From assembly GCA_963846315.1 (NCBI GenBank), contig CAWJVM010000005.1, positions 124,001-188,000 on the forward strand: a stretch of DNA of 64,000 nt, in the 5' to 3' direction. The translations under genes were made by a program, and so were the position numbers. This DNA comes from RPQJ01 sp963846315. Its GTDB lineage: Bacteria > Pseudomonadota > Gammaproteobacteria > Steroidobacterales > Steroidobacteraceae. The notes under the pieces were generated by a model that had not been told where the DNA came from, searched no databases, and saw nothing but the letters and a program-made list of their open reading frames with translations. Shown piece by piece: positions 18,131-26,716 of the stretch (within the stretch, counting starts at the first letter, position 1; each line of letters begins with the position of its first letter).

Positions 18131-18524
18131 GGAGGCCTCGTCGATGAGTCTCCCCTGAGCCGCCGCAGCTCGCCATCGCGGATATCCGCAGGCGCATGGC
18201 CGATCAGATCTGCTTGATCAGCGATGCCAAGTTCCGCGTTCGATGGTCTGCGCCTCTCGGGTGAACTGCGACTGGTATTTCGGAGCCATTCCGCGCTCGC
18301 GGCGGCCGAGGCGGCAGATCGTGTGCAGTTGCGGTCTGAAACGTTTCTCGAGGGGTTGCGCGTTGCCGTGAAGCAGCGTCTCGAGCCAAGCAGTCGTCAG
18401 GTGACTGCTCTTAGGCATGAGCGAACGTCCGCATCCAGCCGGTTCATGCCCCAGGCGAGTGTCCGCTCTTTTAACGCATTTCCAATCGAGGCAAACACGA
18501 GTTGAGGACGGAGCTGCCGACCAA
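18131..18524. other. Non-coding stretch upstream of the lipoprotein gene
   Basis: About 390 bases without a gene I can support. Small open frames on the minus strand (18204-18389 and 18218-18418) lie in two frames over the same bases and show no family similarity or good ribosome-binding site. The lipoprotein promoter should lie here, but I could not pick it out. Confidence 0.4.
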
Positions 18525-18572
18525 TGCCCTTCCTGCCCTTCTCCTTCCTGCCCTTCCTGCCCTTCCCCCTCC
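18525..18572. repeat. Purine-rich 9-mer repeat after lysS (inverted copy)
   Basis: On the minus strand, directly after the lysS TGA, the sequence runs through several GCAGGAAGG units. It is the same unit as at 16201-16264 but in the opposite orientation, so both arrays sit just 3' of a stop codon and point away from their gene. Confidence 0.78.
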
Positions 18573-20084
18573 TCACTCCGGCTTCATGTGCGGGAACAGC
18601 AGCACATCCCGGATCGACGGCGAGTTGGTGAACAACATCACCATGCGATCGACGCCGATGCCGAGCCCGGCTGTCGGTGGCATGCCGTATTCGAGCGCCC
18701 GCACGTAGTCGGCGTCGTAAAACATCGCTTCTTCGTCACCGCCGGACTTGCGCGCAACCTGCTCGCGGAAACGCGCGGCCTGGTCTTCCGCGTCGTTGAG
18801 CTCCGAAAACCCGTTGGCGATCTCACGGCCGCCGACGAAGAATTCGAAGCGGTCCGTAAGGAACGGGTCGGAGTCGTTGCGGCGCGCAAGTGGTGAGACT
18901 TCGGCCGGGTACGCGTACACGAACGTCGGCTGCAGCAGTCGATGCTCGGCCGTCTTCTCGAAGATCTCGATCTGCAGCTTGCCGGCGCCATCGTCCGGCT
19001 TGACCGGGATGTGCAGCTTCGCGCATTCGCCGCGTAGATAATCGACGTCGCGCAGGCGCGTGCGGTCGATGCCCGGGGTGAAATGCACGACGAGGTCTTC
19101 GACCGTCACGCGGCGGAAGGTCGAGCCGAAATCGAACGTCTCGCCCTGGTACTCCACCATGCGGGTGCCGCAAACCATGTCCGCGATGCCCTGGAACATC
19201 CGCTCGACCATGTCCATCAGGTCGCGGTAGTCCGCGTACGCCTGGTACAGCTCCAGCATCGTGAATTCTGGGTTGTGTCGCGTCGACAGCCCTTCGTTGC
19301 GGAAATTGCGGTTGATCTCGTACACGCGTTCGAAACCGCCGACGACGAGCCGCTTCAGGTACAGCTCGGGCGCGATCCGCAGGTACATATCGACGTCGAG
19401 CGCGTTGTGGTGCGTGACGAATGGCTTCGCGACCGCGCCGCCGGGAATGACCTGCAGCATCGGCGTTTCGACTTCCATGAAGTCGAGCGCGTCGAGGAAG
19501 CTGCGCAGGTACTGCACGATGCGCGTGCGCGAGCGGAATACTTCGCGACTCTCGTCGCTGACGATCAGGTCGACATAACGCTGCCGATACCGCTGCTCGA
19601 CGTCCGCCAGCCCGTGCCACTTGTCCGGCAACGGCCGCAACGACTTGACCAGCATCCGCAGCTTCTCGACTTTGACCGAGAGCTCGCCCGTGCGCGTCTT
19701 GAACAGCGTGCCTTCGGCGCCGACGATGTCACCGACGTCCCAGCCCTTGAACTCGTCGTAGGTTTCGCCGAGTGCGGTCTGCTGCAGGAACAGCTGGATC
19801 GAACCGCTGCGATCGGAGATCTTGGCGAACGACGCCTTGCCCATGATGCGCTTGGCCATCATGCGACCGGCCACCGTCACGCGTGTCGGGTGCGCGTCGA
19901 GCCATTCGGTCGTGCGGTCGCCATAGCCCGTGTGCAGTTCGCCGGCCGAGGCATCGCGCCGGAAGTCGTTCGGAAACGCCGGGCCTTTCTCGCGCAGGCG
20001 CTCGAGCTTCGCCTTGCGCTCGGCGATCAGATGGTTCTCGTCACCGTCGGTGACTGTCTGAGAGGTCGGCTTTTCGTCGGACAT
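18573..20084 (-). CDS. lysS: Lysyl-tRNA synthetase, class II
   Basis: 503 aa. It charges tRNA-Lys. An N-terminal OB-fold (RVTVAGRMMAKRIMGKASFA) is followed by the class II core. Motif 2 is around FRNEGLSTRHNPEFTMLELY, and motif 3 is GLGIGVDRMVMLFT. The C-terminus ends RDVLLFPHMKPE as in other bacterial LysS. It is read from the ATG at 20084. It lies downstream of prfB, separated by the TTAGGGG repeat, as the prfB-lysS pair does in many proteobacteria. Confidence 0.97.
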   Translation of the reverse strand: MSDEKPTSQTVTDGDENHLIAERKAKLERLREKGPAFPNDFRRDASAGELHTGYGDRTTEWLDAHPTRVTVAGRMMAKRIMGKASFAKISDRSGSIQLFLQQTALGETYDEFKGWDVGDIVGAEGTLFKTRTGELSVKVEKLRMLVKSLRPLPDKWHGLADVEQRYRQRYVDLIVSDESREVFRSRTRIVQYLRSFLDALDFMEVETPMLQVIPGGAVAKPFVTHHNALDVDMYLRIAPELYLKRLVVGGFERVYEINRNFRNEGLSTRHNPEFTMLELYQAYADYRDLMDMVERMFQGIADMVCGTRMVEYQGETFDFGSTFRRVTVEDLVVHFTPGIDRTRLRDVDYLRGECAKLHIPVKPDDGAGKLQIEIFEKTAEHRLLQPTFVYAYPAEVSPLARRNDSDPFLTDRFEFFVGGREIANGFSELNDAEDQAARFREQVARKSGGDEEAMFYDADYVRALEYGMPPTAGLGIGVDRMVMLFTNSPSIRDVLLFPHMKPE

Positions 20085-20102
20085 TTCTTCCCTCGTTGGG
20101 AA

Positions 20103-20207
20103 GGGGTTAGGGGTTAGGGGTTAGTCGGAAACGCGCATTCGCGCCAAACAGTTTTTCTGGCACCGCAGGTGCTTCCGACTAACCCCTAACCCCTATCCCC
20201 TAACCCC
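20103..20207. repeat. TTAGGGG-type heptamer array with inverted arms between prfB and lysS
   Basis: The left arm has three GGGGTTA units at 20103-20123 followed by GTCGGAA at 20124-20130. The right arm, read on the minus strand from 20207 to 20173, has GGGGTTA, GGGGATA, GGGGTTA, GGGGTTA and then GTCGGAA. The arms are near-perfect inverted copies around a 42-base middle containing CAGTTTTTCTG. The array starts 2 bases after the prfB stop and ends just before the lysS ribosome-binding region. Confidence 0.88.
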
Positions 20208-20209
20208 TC

Positions 20210-21305
20210 CTACAGCCCTTGCTTCAAGCTTTCTTCCAGGAACGGATTCAGGTCGCCGTCGAGGACCGCCGTGGTGTTGCCGATTTCGACGCCGGTGCGG
20301 AGGTCCTTGATGCGCGACTGGTCGAGCACGTATGAACGGATCTGGTTGCCCCAGCTCACGTCCGACTTCGAGTCCTCGAGCACCTTCGCCGCGGCGTTGC
20401 GCTTGTTGACCTCGAGCTCGTACAGCTTGGCCTTCAGCATCTTCATCGCCGTCGAACGGTTCTTGTGCTGGCTGCGCTCGCTCTGGCACGCCACCACGAT
20501 GCCCGACGGCATGTGCCGGATCCGCACCGCCGATTCGGTCTTGTTCACGTGCTGGCCGCCGGCGCCGCTCGAGCGGTAGACGTCGGTCTCGAGATCCGCC
20601 GGGTTGATGTCGATGGCGATGTCGTCGTCGACCTCGGGCGAAATGAACACCGAGGCAAACGACGTGTGGCGCCGCGCGTTGGAATCGAACGGGCTCTTGC
20701 GCACGAGGCGATGCACGCCGGTTTCAGTCCGCAGCCAGCCATAGGCGTACTCGCCTTCGAACTTGATCGTCGCGCTCTTGATCCCCGCGACTTCGCCGCC
20801 GTTGGCGTCGACGATTTCGGACTTGAAGCCGTTCTTGTCGCCCCAGCGCAGGTACATGCGCATCAGCATGTTGGCCCAGTCCTGGGCCTCGGTGCCGCCC
20901 GCACCCGCCTGGATGTCCAGGAAAGCGTTGTGCGCGTCCATCTCGCCCGGGAACATGCGCTTGAATTCGAGCTTCGCGAGCTGCGCGTCGATGCCGCCGA
21001 GGTCCTGCTCGACCGAATGGACCATGCCTTCGTCGGCATCGGCCTCGGCCATGTCGAGCAACTCGGCGGCCTCGTCGAGGCCACCTGTCATCTTGTCGAG
21101 CGTGGCGACCACGCCGTCGAGCTTGCCGCGCTCGCGCCCCAGTTCCTGGGCGCGTTCCGGGTTCTGCCAGACGGCCGGGTCCTCGAGTTCCCTCAGAACC
21201 TCGGTGAGCCGCTCAGCCTTGCCTGCATAGTCAAAGGTACCCCCTGAGCGCATCGGTGCGCTGCTTGAGTTCTTCGATCTGGCGGCGTATCGGGTTGATT
21301 TCCAT
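20210..21305 (-). CDS. prfB: Peptide chain release factor 2 (programmed +1 frameshift)
   Basis: About 364 aa after frameshifting. RF2 reads UGA and UAA stop codons. The first frame starts at ATG 21305 and gives 24 codons (MEINPIRRQIEELKQRTDAL, then RGYL) ending in an in-frame TGA at 21233-21231. The slip site CTT-TGA-C is preceded by the Shine-Dalgarno-like AGGGGG, exactly the autoregulatory design of E. coli prfB. Translation resumes one base on with DYAGKAERL. The main part has the hydrolysis motif SSGAGGQHVNKTESAVR. Low RF2 levels would raise frameshifting and so restore RF2. Confidence 0.95.
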
Positions 21306-21414
21306 ACGAAAACGATCACGGATGAGAGCGACGGGTAGAACCAGTAATTCTAGCATTGCAGGCCCCGGCCTCGCTGCGGGCTCGCCCTGCCCCCCTTCCC
21401 GTCACTTTCCGTGT

Positions 21415-23154
21415 TCAGAGCTTCCCTAACCACTCGGTCACGAGCTGCAATTTGCGCGACCCCGTGTAGTCGTCGACGCCCGTTCGGTAGGCCACATTGA
21501 CGCGATCGTTCACCCGGATTGCCGGTGCATCGGCGCCATCGAGGTAGCGGAACGCGATCGCATCGACGACCTCGCCCGAGGACGCCCGCAGCTTCAACTT
21601 GAGGTGGCGATTGCCGACCACCCGCGTATCGGCGACGCCGAAGACGCCATCGAACATCGGCTCCGGAAAGCCGGAACCCCAGGGCCCGCCTTCGCGCAGC
21701 GCCTCGGCGGTGGCGACGTTGAACTCACCGGCCAGCAATTCACCGTCGGTGTGCAGGTGGCCGGCCAGGGTGTCGGCATCGATCCAGCGTTCCACTTCGT
21801 GCGCAAACTCCGCCTCGAACACCGCCAGGCTCGATTCACGCAGCGTGAGCCCGGCCGCCATCGCGTGGCCGCCGAACTTGTCGATCAGTCCGGGCGTACG
21901 CGTGGCGATCGCGTCGAGCACGTCACGCACGTGCACACCCGGCACCGAGCGCGCGGAGCCCTTGACCCAACCCGCCTCGGACTGCGCAAACGCGATCACG
22001 GGTCGATGCAGACGCTCCTTGACGCGCGAGGCGACCAACCCGACCACACCCTGATGCCAGCCTTCGTCGTACACACAGACACCGGCCGGCACGTGCCCTT
22101 CGAGTGCGGCGACACGCACGTCGATCAGCGACAGCGCCTCGAGCTGCATCTTCGCCTCCAGCTGCTTGCGATCCGTGTTGAGCCGCGCGAGATCGAGCGC
22201 CATGGCGCGCGCTTGCGTCGGGTCGTCTGCGAGCAGGCAGCGGATGCCCCGTGTCATGTCGTCGAGGCGACCGGCGGCGTTGAGCCGCGGGCCCGCCTGG
22301 AATCCCAGGTCCTGCCCCGTCACCCCCGCCAGCGACCGACCGGAAGCCTCTAGCAACTCCCGTAGCCCCGCGACGCAGCGCCCGCGACGGATGCGCTGCA
22401 GTCCCTGCGAGACGAGCACGCGGTTGTTGAGGTCGAGCGTCACGACGTCGGCCACGGTGCCGAGCGCGACGAGATCGAGCAAGCGCGCCGGATTCGTATC
22501 CACGCCGGCCGGCAACGCGCCACGTTTCCGCAACTCATGGGTCAGTGCCGCCATCACGTAAAACGCGACGCCCACACCCGCCAGTGACTTCGAGGCGAAG
22601 CGGTTACCGGGTGCGTTGGGGTTCACGATGCAGGCAGCGGCCGGCAATTCGCGTCCCGGCAGGTGATGATCGGTCACCAGCACGTCGATGCCGTGACGGC
22701 GGGCCTCCTCCACGCCCTCGAGCGACGAGATGCCGTTGTCCACCGTCACGATCAAGCCGGGTCTGCGCTCGGCCGCGACCCGCACGATTTCAGGGGTCAG
22801 GCCGTAGCCGAACCGGAAGCGATCCGGCACCAGGAAGTCCGGCGCTTCGAAGCCGAGCGCCGTGAGCTGCCGCATCATCAGCGCAGTGCTGGTCGCGCCG
22901 TCCGCGTCGAAATCGCCCACGATCAGGATGCGCCGGCGAGCGCGCTGGGCCGAGGCCAGCAGGTCCGCCGCGATCTCCGCGCCATCAAGCGAGCTGATCG
23001 GCAGTAACTGGTCGAGTCGCAGCGCGAGGTCCTCCGGACCCTCGATCGACCGCGCGCCGTAGACGCGACGCAGCACGGGATGCAGCGTCAGCGGCAACGT
23101 GGCCTGCAGCTCGGCGCTCGATTCGCGGCGCAGGATCCGGCGCACCGACGTCAT
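21415..23154 (-). CDS. recJ: Single-stranded-DNA-specific exonuclease RecJ
   Basis: 579 aa. It is a 5'-3' exonuclease on single-stranded DNA in recombination and mismatch repair. The DHH-family motifs are clear: VGDFDADGATSTALM (motif I), TVDNGISS (motif II) and VTDHHLPG (the DHH box). DHHA1 and OB-fold regions follow, including FGGHAMAAGLTL. I chose the ATG at 23154, which overlaps the rpfE stop by ATGA; a GTG three codons upstream is the alternative. Confidence 0.95.
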   Translation of the reverse strand: MTSVRRILRRESSAELQATLPLTLHPVLRRVYGARSIEGPEDLALRLDQLLPISSLDGAEIAADLLASAQRARRRILIVGDFDADGATSTALMMRQLTALGFEAPDFLVPDRFRFGYGLTPEIVRVAAERRPGLIVTVDNGISSLEGVEEARRHGIDVLVTDHHLPGRELPAAACIVNPNAPGNRFASKSLAGVGVAFYVMAALTHELRKRGALPAGVDTNPARLLDLVALGTVADVVTLDLNNRVLVSQGLQRIRRGRCVAGLRELLEASGRSLAGVTGQDLGFQAGPRLNAAGRLDDMTRGIRCLLADDPTQARAMALDLARLNTDRKQLEAKMQLEALSLIDVRVAALEGHVPAGVCVYDEGWHQGVVGLVASRVKERLHRPVIAFAQSEAGWVKGSARSVPGVHVRDVLDAIATRTPGLIDKFGGHAMAAGLTLRESSLAVFEAEFAHEVERWIDADTLAGHLHTDGELLAGEFNVATAEALREGGPWGSGFPEPMFDGVFGVADTRVVGNRHLKLKLRASSGEVVDAIAFRYLDGADAPAIRVNDRVNVAYRTGVDDYTGSRKLQLVTEWLGKL

Positions 23155-24155
23155 GCGAGCCACCGCGACAGGTCGGCGGGCCGGCGCCAGAACCGCAGTC
23201 TCGCGCGGGCAGCAACGCGCAGCGCCGCACTGCCCACGAGCAGATCGAGGCTTTGCACCGTTCCACTGCGTACGTGCATCATCAGCGCGGAAAGCAGACC
23301 GGCATCGATCGACGTCAGCGACTCACCGACCCGCTCCACCGTTGGTTGCGACAGCGCGAGGAGCGTGTCTGCGTGCAACGGTTCGCTCACGCGGGCAGCG
23401 CCACTGCTCGCGCCTTGCGGCGAACCCTGCCACAGCGCGCGCAACCAGCCATCGTCGCTGCGCAAGTGCCATGGTCCGACGTCGATCGTCGCTGCATCCG
23501 CCACGGCATGGCCGAAACCCCACAGCCACCAGCCGTTCAGCGGCAGTTGTCGGGCCCGTTCGCGTCGCTGGTTGACCGGATGCTCGTGCAGCAGCATCTG
23601 GATTTCGTTCATGAGGCTGCGGATGCGCGCGCCGTCGGGGCCCGCAGGCATGAAGCCGTGCACGTTGTGACCCACGACCGAGTCCGGCGGCTGCGTGAGA
23701 CAGTCGACCGGGCGGGGAAAGTGCAGCAGCCACGCGCCAGCGACAAACGCCGCCACCGTCAGTTCGTCTGCTCCAAAGTGTGAACTCACGAGCGCACCGA
23801 TTTCATCGACTTCGTCGGCGGTCGGCGCGGCCTGTGCGAGCGGCGCGAGCCGCAGGTGATCGAGGCCGGCCGCAAGGTGCACGGGTTGCGCGATGCACCA
23901 GCAGCCTGGGCCAGCTCGGGTCAAGCCGTTCTGGTACGCAAGTGCCGGCCCTGCGGGCCAGCGGGCCAGCAAGCCAGCTCCGCCGACAGGCTCGAGCAAC
24001 CATTCGCGCCAGGAACGTGGTTCGCCGGCCTCCAGCCGCCCGCGCCCGCCGAGCCAGCGCAGCGCAGGCATGGCCGGCAATGCGTCGCTCGCCGCCGCCT
24101 CGGCCAACGCTCCCTGTAGCCAGGGCAAGGCGACACGGACGCGCGGAGCCGTCAT
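23151..24155 (-). CDS. rpfE: RpfE-type regulatory protein
   Basis: 334 aa. It resembles the RpfE family first named in the Xanthomonas rpf (regulation of pathogenicity factors) cluster. The central stretch SLMNEIQMLLHEHPVNQRRE, followed by LPLNGWWLWGFG, is the conserved core. The biochemical role is not established; it is a cytosolic, Ala/Leu-rich protein without membrane segments. I chose the ATG at 24155, with GGAGG nine bases upstream. The rpfE-recJ order, with prfB and lysS nearby, also occurs in Xanthomonas. It is divergent from the next gene. Confidence 0.72.
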   Translation of the reverse strand: MTAPRVRVALPWLQGALAEAAASDALPAMPALRWLGGRGRLEAGEPRSWREWLLEPVGGAGLLARWPAGPALAYQNGLTRAGPGCWCIAQPVHLAAGLDHLRLAPLAQAAPTADEVDEIGALVSSHFGADELTVAAFVAGAWLLHFPRPVDCLTQPPDSVVGHNVHGFMPAGPDGARIRSLMNEIQMLLHEHPVNQRRERARQLPLNGWWLWGFGHAVADAATIDVGPWHLRSDDGWLRALWQGSPQGASSGAARVSEPLHADTLLALSQPTVERVGESLTSIDAGLLSALMMHVRSGTVQSLDLLVGSAALRVAARARLRFWRRPADLSRWLA

Positions 24156-24224
24156 CCGCAGCCGCCTCCGGTCGGCAATGGGTGCTGCCGTGAACTCGCG
24201 CAATGCATGCAGTATCGTACGGGC

Positions 24225-24593
24225 ATGAAGCTCCAACTCGAAAACCCGGCGGGCACGAACCTGGTGCGCAGCTACGGCCCGGGGCAATTGCGCATCGGCG
24301 AGCGCACGCACTCGACGAGCTTGATCGTCACTGCGACGGCGATCATCGCGCCCTGGCGACCGACGTCGGCACAGCAACTGACGGCGGCGGACCTCGAGCC
24401 GCTGCTGGGCCTGGCGCCGGAAGTCGTGCTGCTCGGCACCGGTGCGCGGCAGCAATTCCCCGACGTGCAGGTCCTGCGCATCCTGCACGCACAACGGATC
24501 GGCGTGGAGGTCATGGACACGTCCGCCGCGTGCCGCACGTACAACGTGCTGGTCACCGAAGGCAGAAGCGTCGCCGCCGCGCTGATCGTCTGA
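24225..24593 (+). CDS. Mth938/NDUFAF3-like domain protein (DUF498)
   Basis: 122 aa from the ATG at 24225, which gives the typical MKLQLENPAGTNLVRSYGPG start; an ATG at 24207 adds six residues. Core features are HSTSLIVTATAI, the PEVVLLGTGARQQFP strand-turn and GVEVMDTSAACRTYNVLVTE. The family includes mitochondrial complex I assembly factor NDUFAF3, but the bacterial role is unknown. It converges on pcm: a short imperfect hairpin (CCCGAGGG/CCCTCAGG) between the two, at 24599-24617, overlaps the pcm stop. Confidence 0.85.
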   Translation: MKLQLENPAGTNLVRSYGPGQLRIGERTHSTSLIVTATAIIAPWRPTSAQQLTAADLEPLLGLAPEVVLLGTGARQQFPDVQVLRILHAQRIGVEVMDTSAACRTYNVLVTEGRSVAAALIV

Positions 24594-24612
24594 GTCAACC
24601 CGAGGGACTCCC

Positions 24613-25278
24613 TCAGGCGAGCCCCTGCAGCAGCGGCACGAAGATCACCGGTCCGAGCACTTCGCGCTCGTAGCGATCGCCGCGGCGCGTGATGCGCAAC
24701 AACTGCTGCTCCCGGTCGTTGCCGACCGGAATCACGAGCCGACCGCCATCGGCCAGTTGCTCGAGCAGCGCTGGCGGCACGGCGTAGGCGGCCGCCGCGA
24801 CGATGATGCCGTCGAACGGGGCATAGGCCGCCCAGCCCTCGAAACCGTCGCCGTGTTTCATGTACACGTTCGCGATACGCAGGTCACGCAGGATCTGCCG
24901 CGCCTTGACCTGCAGCGCAGCGATCCGCTCGATGCTGTACAGCGTCGCGACCAGCGGCGCGAGCACGGCGGTCTGGTAGCCGCAACCCGTGCCGACTTCG
25001 AGCACCTTGCGTGGCTTGCCCGCTTCGAGCAGCGACTGCGTCATGCGCGCGACGATGTAAGGCTGCGAGATCGTCTGGCTGTGGCCGATCGGCAGCGCGG
25101 TGTCCTCGTAGGCGCGGCTGGCCAGCGCCTCGTCGACGAACATGTGCCGCGGCACGCTGCGAATGCGTTCGAGCACCTCGTTGTCGGTGATGCCCTGTTC
25201 GCGCAGTCGCGTCACGAGCCGCTCGCGCGTGCGCGCCGAAGTCATGCCGATGCCGCTGACCCTGCTCTGCTCTTTCAC
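24613..25278 (-). CDS. pcm: Protein-L-isoaspartate O-methyltransferase
   Basis: 221 aa. It methylates L-isoaspartyl residues so that damaged proteins can be repaired. The family motifs are VPRHMFVDEALASRAYEDTA, PIGHSQTISQPYIVARM and the SAM-binding VLEVGTGCGYQTAVLA. Translation probably starts at GTG 25278. It lies 18 bases after surE, the surE-pcm pair common in Gammaproteobacteria (often followed by nlpD and rpoS, which are absent here). Confidence 0.95.
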   Translation of the reverse strand: MKEQSRVSGIGMTSARTRERLVTRLREQGITDNEVLERIRSVPRHMFVDEALASRAYEDTALPIGHSQTISQPYIVARMTQSLLEAGKPRKVLEVGTGCGYQTAVLAPLVATLYSIERIAALQVKARQILRDLRIANVYMKHGDGFEGWAAYAPFDGIIVAAAAYAVPPALLEQLADGGRLVIPVGNDREQQLLRITRRGDRYEREVLGPVIFVPLLQGLA

Positions 25279-25296
25279 TTGCGCATCATCCGCGGC

Positions 25297-26055
25297 TCAT
25301 TCGGCACGCCCGCCCAGCCACTCGCCGATCTCCTCGAGCGCCGCATGGCGCGTCAGGTCGACCTGCAATGGCGTGACGGAGACATAGCCACCGGCAACCG
25401 CATGAAAGTCCGTGCCTTCACCCGCATCCGCGCCCTCGCCGGCCGGGCCGACCCAGTACACGGGGCGACCGCGCGGGTCGGCGGCACGCAACACCGGCGA
25501 AGATCGATGCCGGTGCCCGAGGCGCGTCGCCTTGACGCCACGCAGTTGCTCGTACGGCAAGTCCGGGACGTTGACGTTGAGGATCATCGACGAGTGCAGC
25601 GGCGAACGTTGCAGGCGCAGCAGCAGTTCACTCGTCACGCGCGCCGCCGTCGCGAAATGCCGGCCTTCACGCACCACCAGCGAGATCGCGATCGCTGGCA
25701 AGCCGAGGAAGCGCCCCTCCACTGCCGCGGCCACCGTGCCCGAATACAGCACGTCGTCGCCGAGATTGGCGCCATCGTTGATGCCCGAAATCACCATGTC
25801 GTGGTCGATCTCGCCTTCGAACAGGCCCGAAATCGCCAGATGGACGCAGTCGGTCGGGGTGCCGTTGACGAAGTAGCGCCGCGGCCCGAATTCGGCCACG
25901 CGCAGCGGGACGTCGAGTGTCAACGAGTTGCTCGCGCCGCTGCGATTGCGCTCGGGAGCCACGACCGTGACCTGGGCCAACGGCTGCAACGCGTCGACGA
26001 GGCGCTGCAGGCCCTCGGCGCGATAGCCATCGTCGTTGCTGACCAGGATTCTCAT
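25297..26055 (-). CDS. surE: 5'/3'-nucleotidase SurE
   Basis: 252 aa. It is a metal-dependent nucleoside monophosphate phosphatase linked to stress survival. The metal site is in MRILVSNDDGYRAEGL, and SGINDGANLGDDVLYSGTV is the second conserved loop. The ATG at 26055 gives the canonical start. It is divergent from the Smr-domain gene, with 110 bases between them. Confidence 0.96.
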   Translation of the reverse strand: MRILVSNDDGYRAEGLQRLVDALQPLAQVTVVAPERNRSGASNSLTLDVPLRVAEFGPRRYFVNGTPTDCVHLAISGLFEGEIDHDMVISGINDGANLGDDVLYSGTVAAAVEGRFLGLPAIAISLVVREGRHFATAARVTSELLLRLQRSPLHSSMILNVNVPDLPYEQLRGVKATRLGHRHRSSPVLRAADPRGRPVYWVGPAGEGADAGEGTDFHAVAGGYVSVTPLQVDLTRHAALEEIGEWLGGRAE

Positions 26056-26165
26056 GTGGCGTGGGACCGTATCGTTATCCGGGCCCCAGCGACAGCGGGG
26101 TTGGCCACGAACGCGGCGCAACTATACTGGAATCCCCGCCCACCTCGGAAGCGAACTCCTGCGGC

Positions 26166-26708
26166 ATGACGACACGAGCCCCACCGCCGGGTGACGACGA
26201 CCCGAACGCCTTCCGGCGTGCGATGGCGGGTGTGCGTCCATTGCCCGGGCACGCCGCAGCTCCGGCGCGGCCGCGCGCGACCCCCAGGTTCAAGCGCGCC
26301 GCAGGCCGGGACCTGCTGCACGAAAGTCTCTCGCTGGCGGACAGTCCTGCCGTGCAGGACGCCGGCGACGAACTTACGTTCCGGCGCGCATTCGTCCGCG
26401 ACGAGGTAATGCGCAAGCTGCAGCGGGGCCGGTTTGCGCTCGAAGCCGAGATCGACCTGCATGGACTGCGCCAGCATGCGGCGCACGAGGCCCTGCGGCA
26501 GTTCCTGAACGATAGCGTGCACCGCGGCCTGCAATGCGTGCGCGTCATTCACGGCAAGGGACTGCGCTCGGGCCCCGGCGGCCCGGTGCTGAAGCTGGTC
26601 GTCCACCACTGGCTGCGCAAGGTCGAAAACGTCGCGGCGTTCGCCAGCGCGCGCCCGGCCGACGGCGGCTCCGGCGCGGTCTACGTCCTGTTGACGGGCC
26701 GGAGGTAA
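26166..26708 (+). CDS. Smr-domain protein (SmrB/YfcN-like)
   Basis: 180 aa. The C-terminal Smr domain has EIDLHGLRQHAAHEALRQF and the loop VRVIHGKGLRSGPGGPVLK, which carry the DLHG and GxG signatures of endonuclease-type Smr proteins. The N-terminal 80 residues are Pro/Arg-rich with the FKRAAGRDLLHESLSLADSP segment seen in YfcN/SmrB proteins. Some family members cut mRNA at collided ribosomes. It converges on truD with 8 bases between the stops. Confidence 0.86.
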   Translation: MTTRAPPPGDDDPNAFRRAMAGVRPLPGHAAAPARPRATPRFKRAAGRDLLHESLSLADSPAVQDAGDELTFRRAFVRDEVMRKLQRGRFALEAEIDLHGLRQHAAHEALRQFLNDSVHRGLQCVRVIHGKGLRSGPGGPVLKLVVHHWLRKVENVAAFASARPADGGSGAVYVLLTGRR

Positions 26709-26716
26709 GGCACGGC

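Noticed and set aside
18204..18418. Small minus-strand open frames upstream of the lipoprotein gene
   Set aside because: Two overlapping frames, no ribosome-binding site, no recognisable domain.
20103..20207. TTAGGGG repeats as a telomere or chromosome end
   Set aside because: There are only a few units, they are inverted on each side of a short middle, and they sit between two housekeeping genes.
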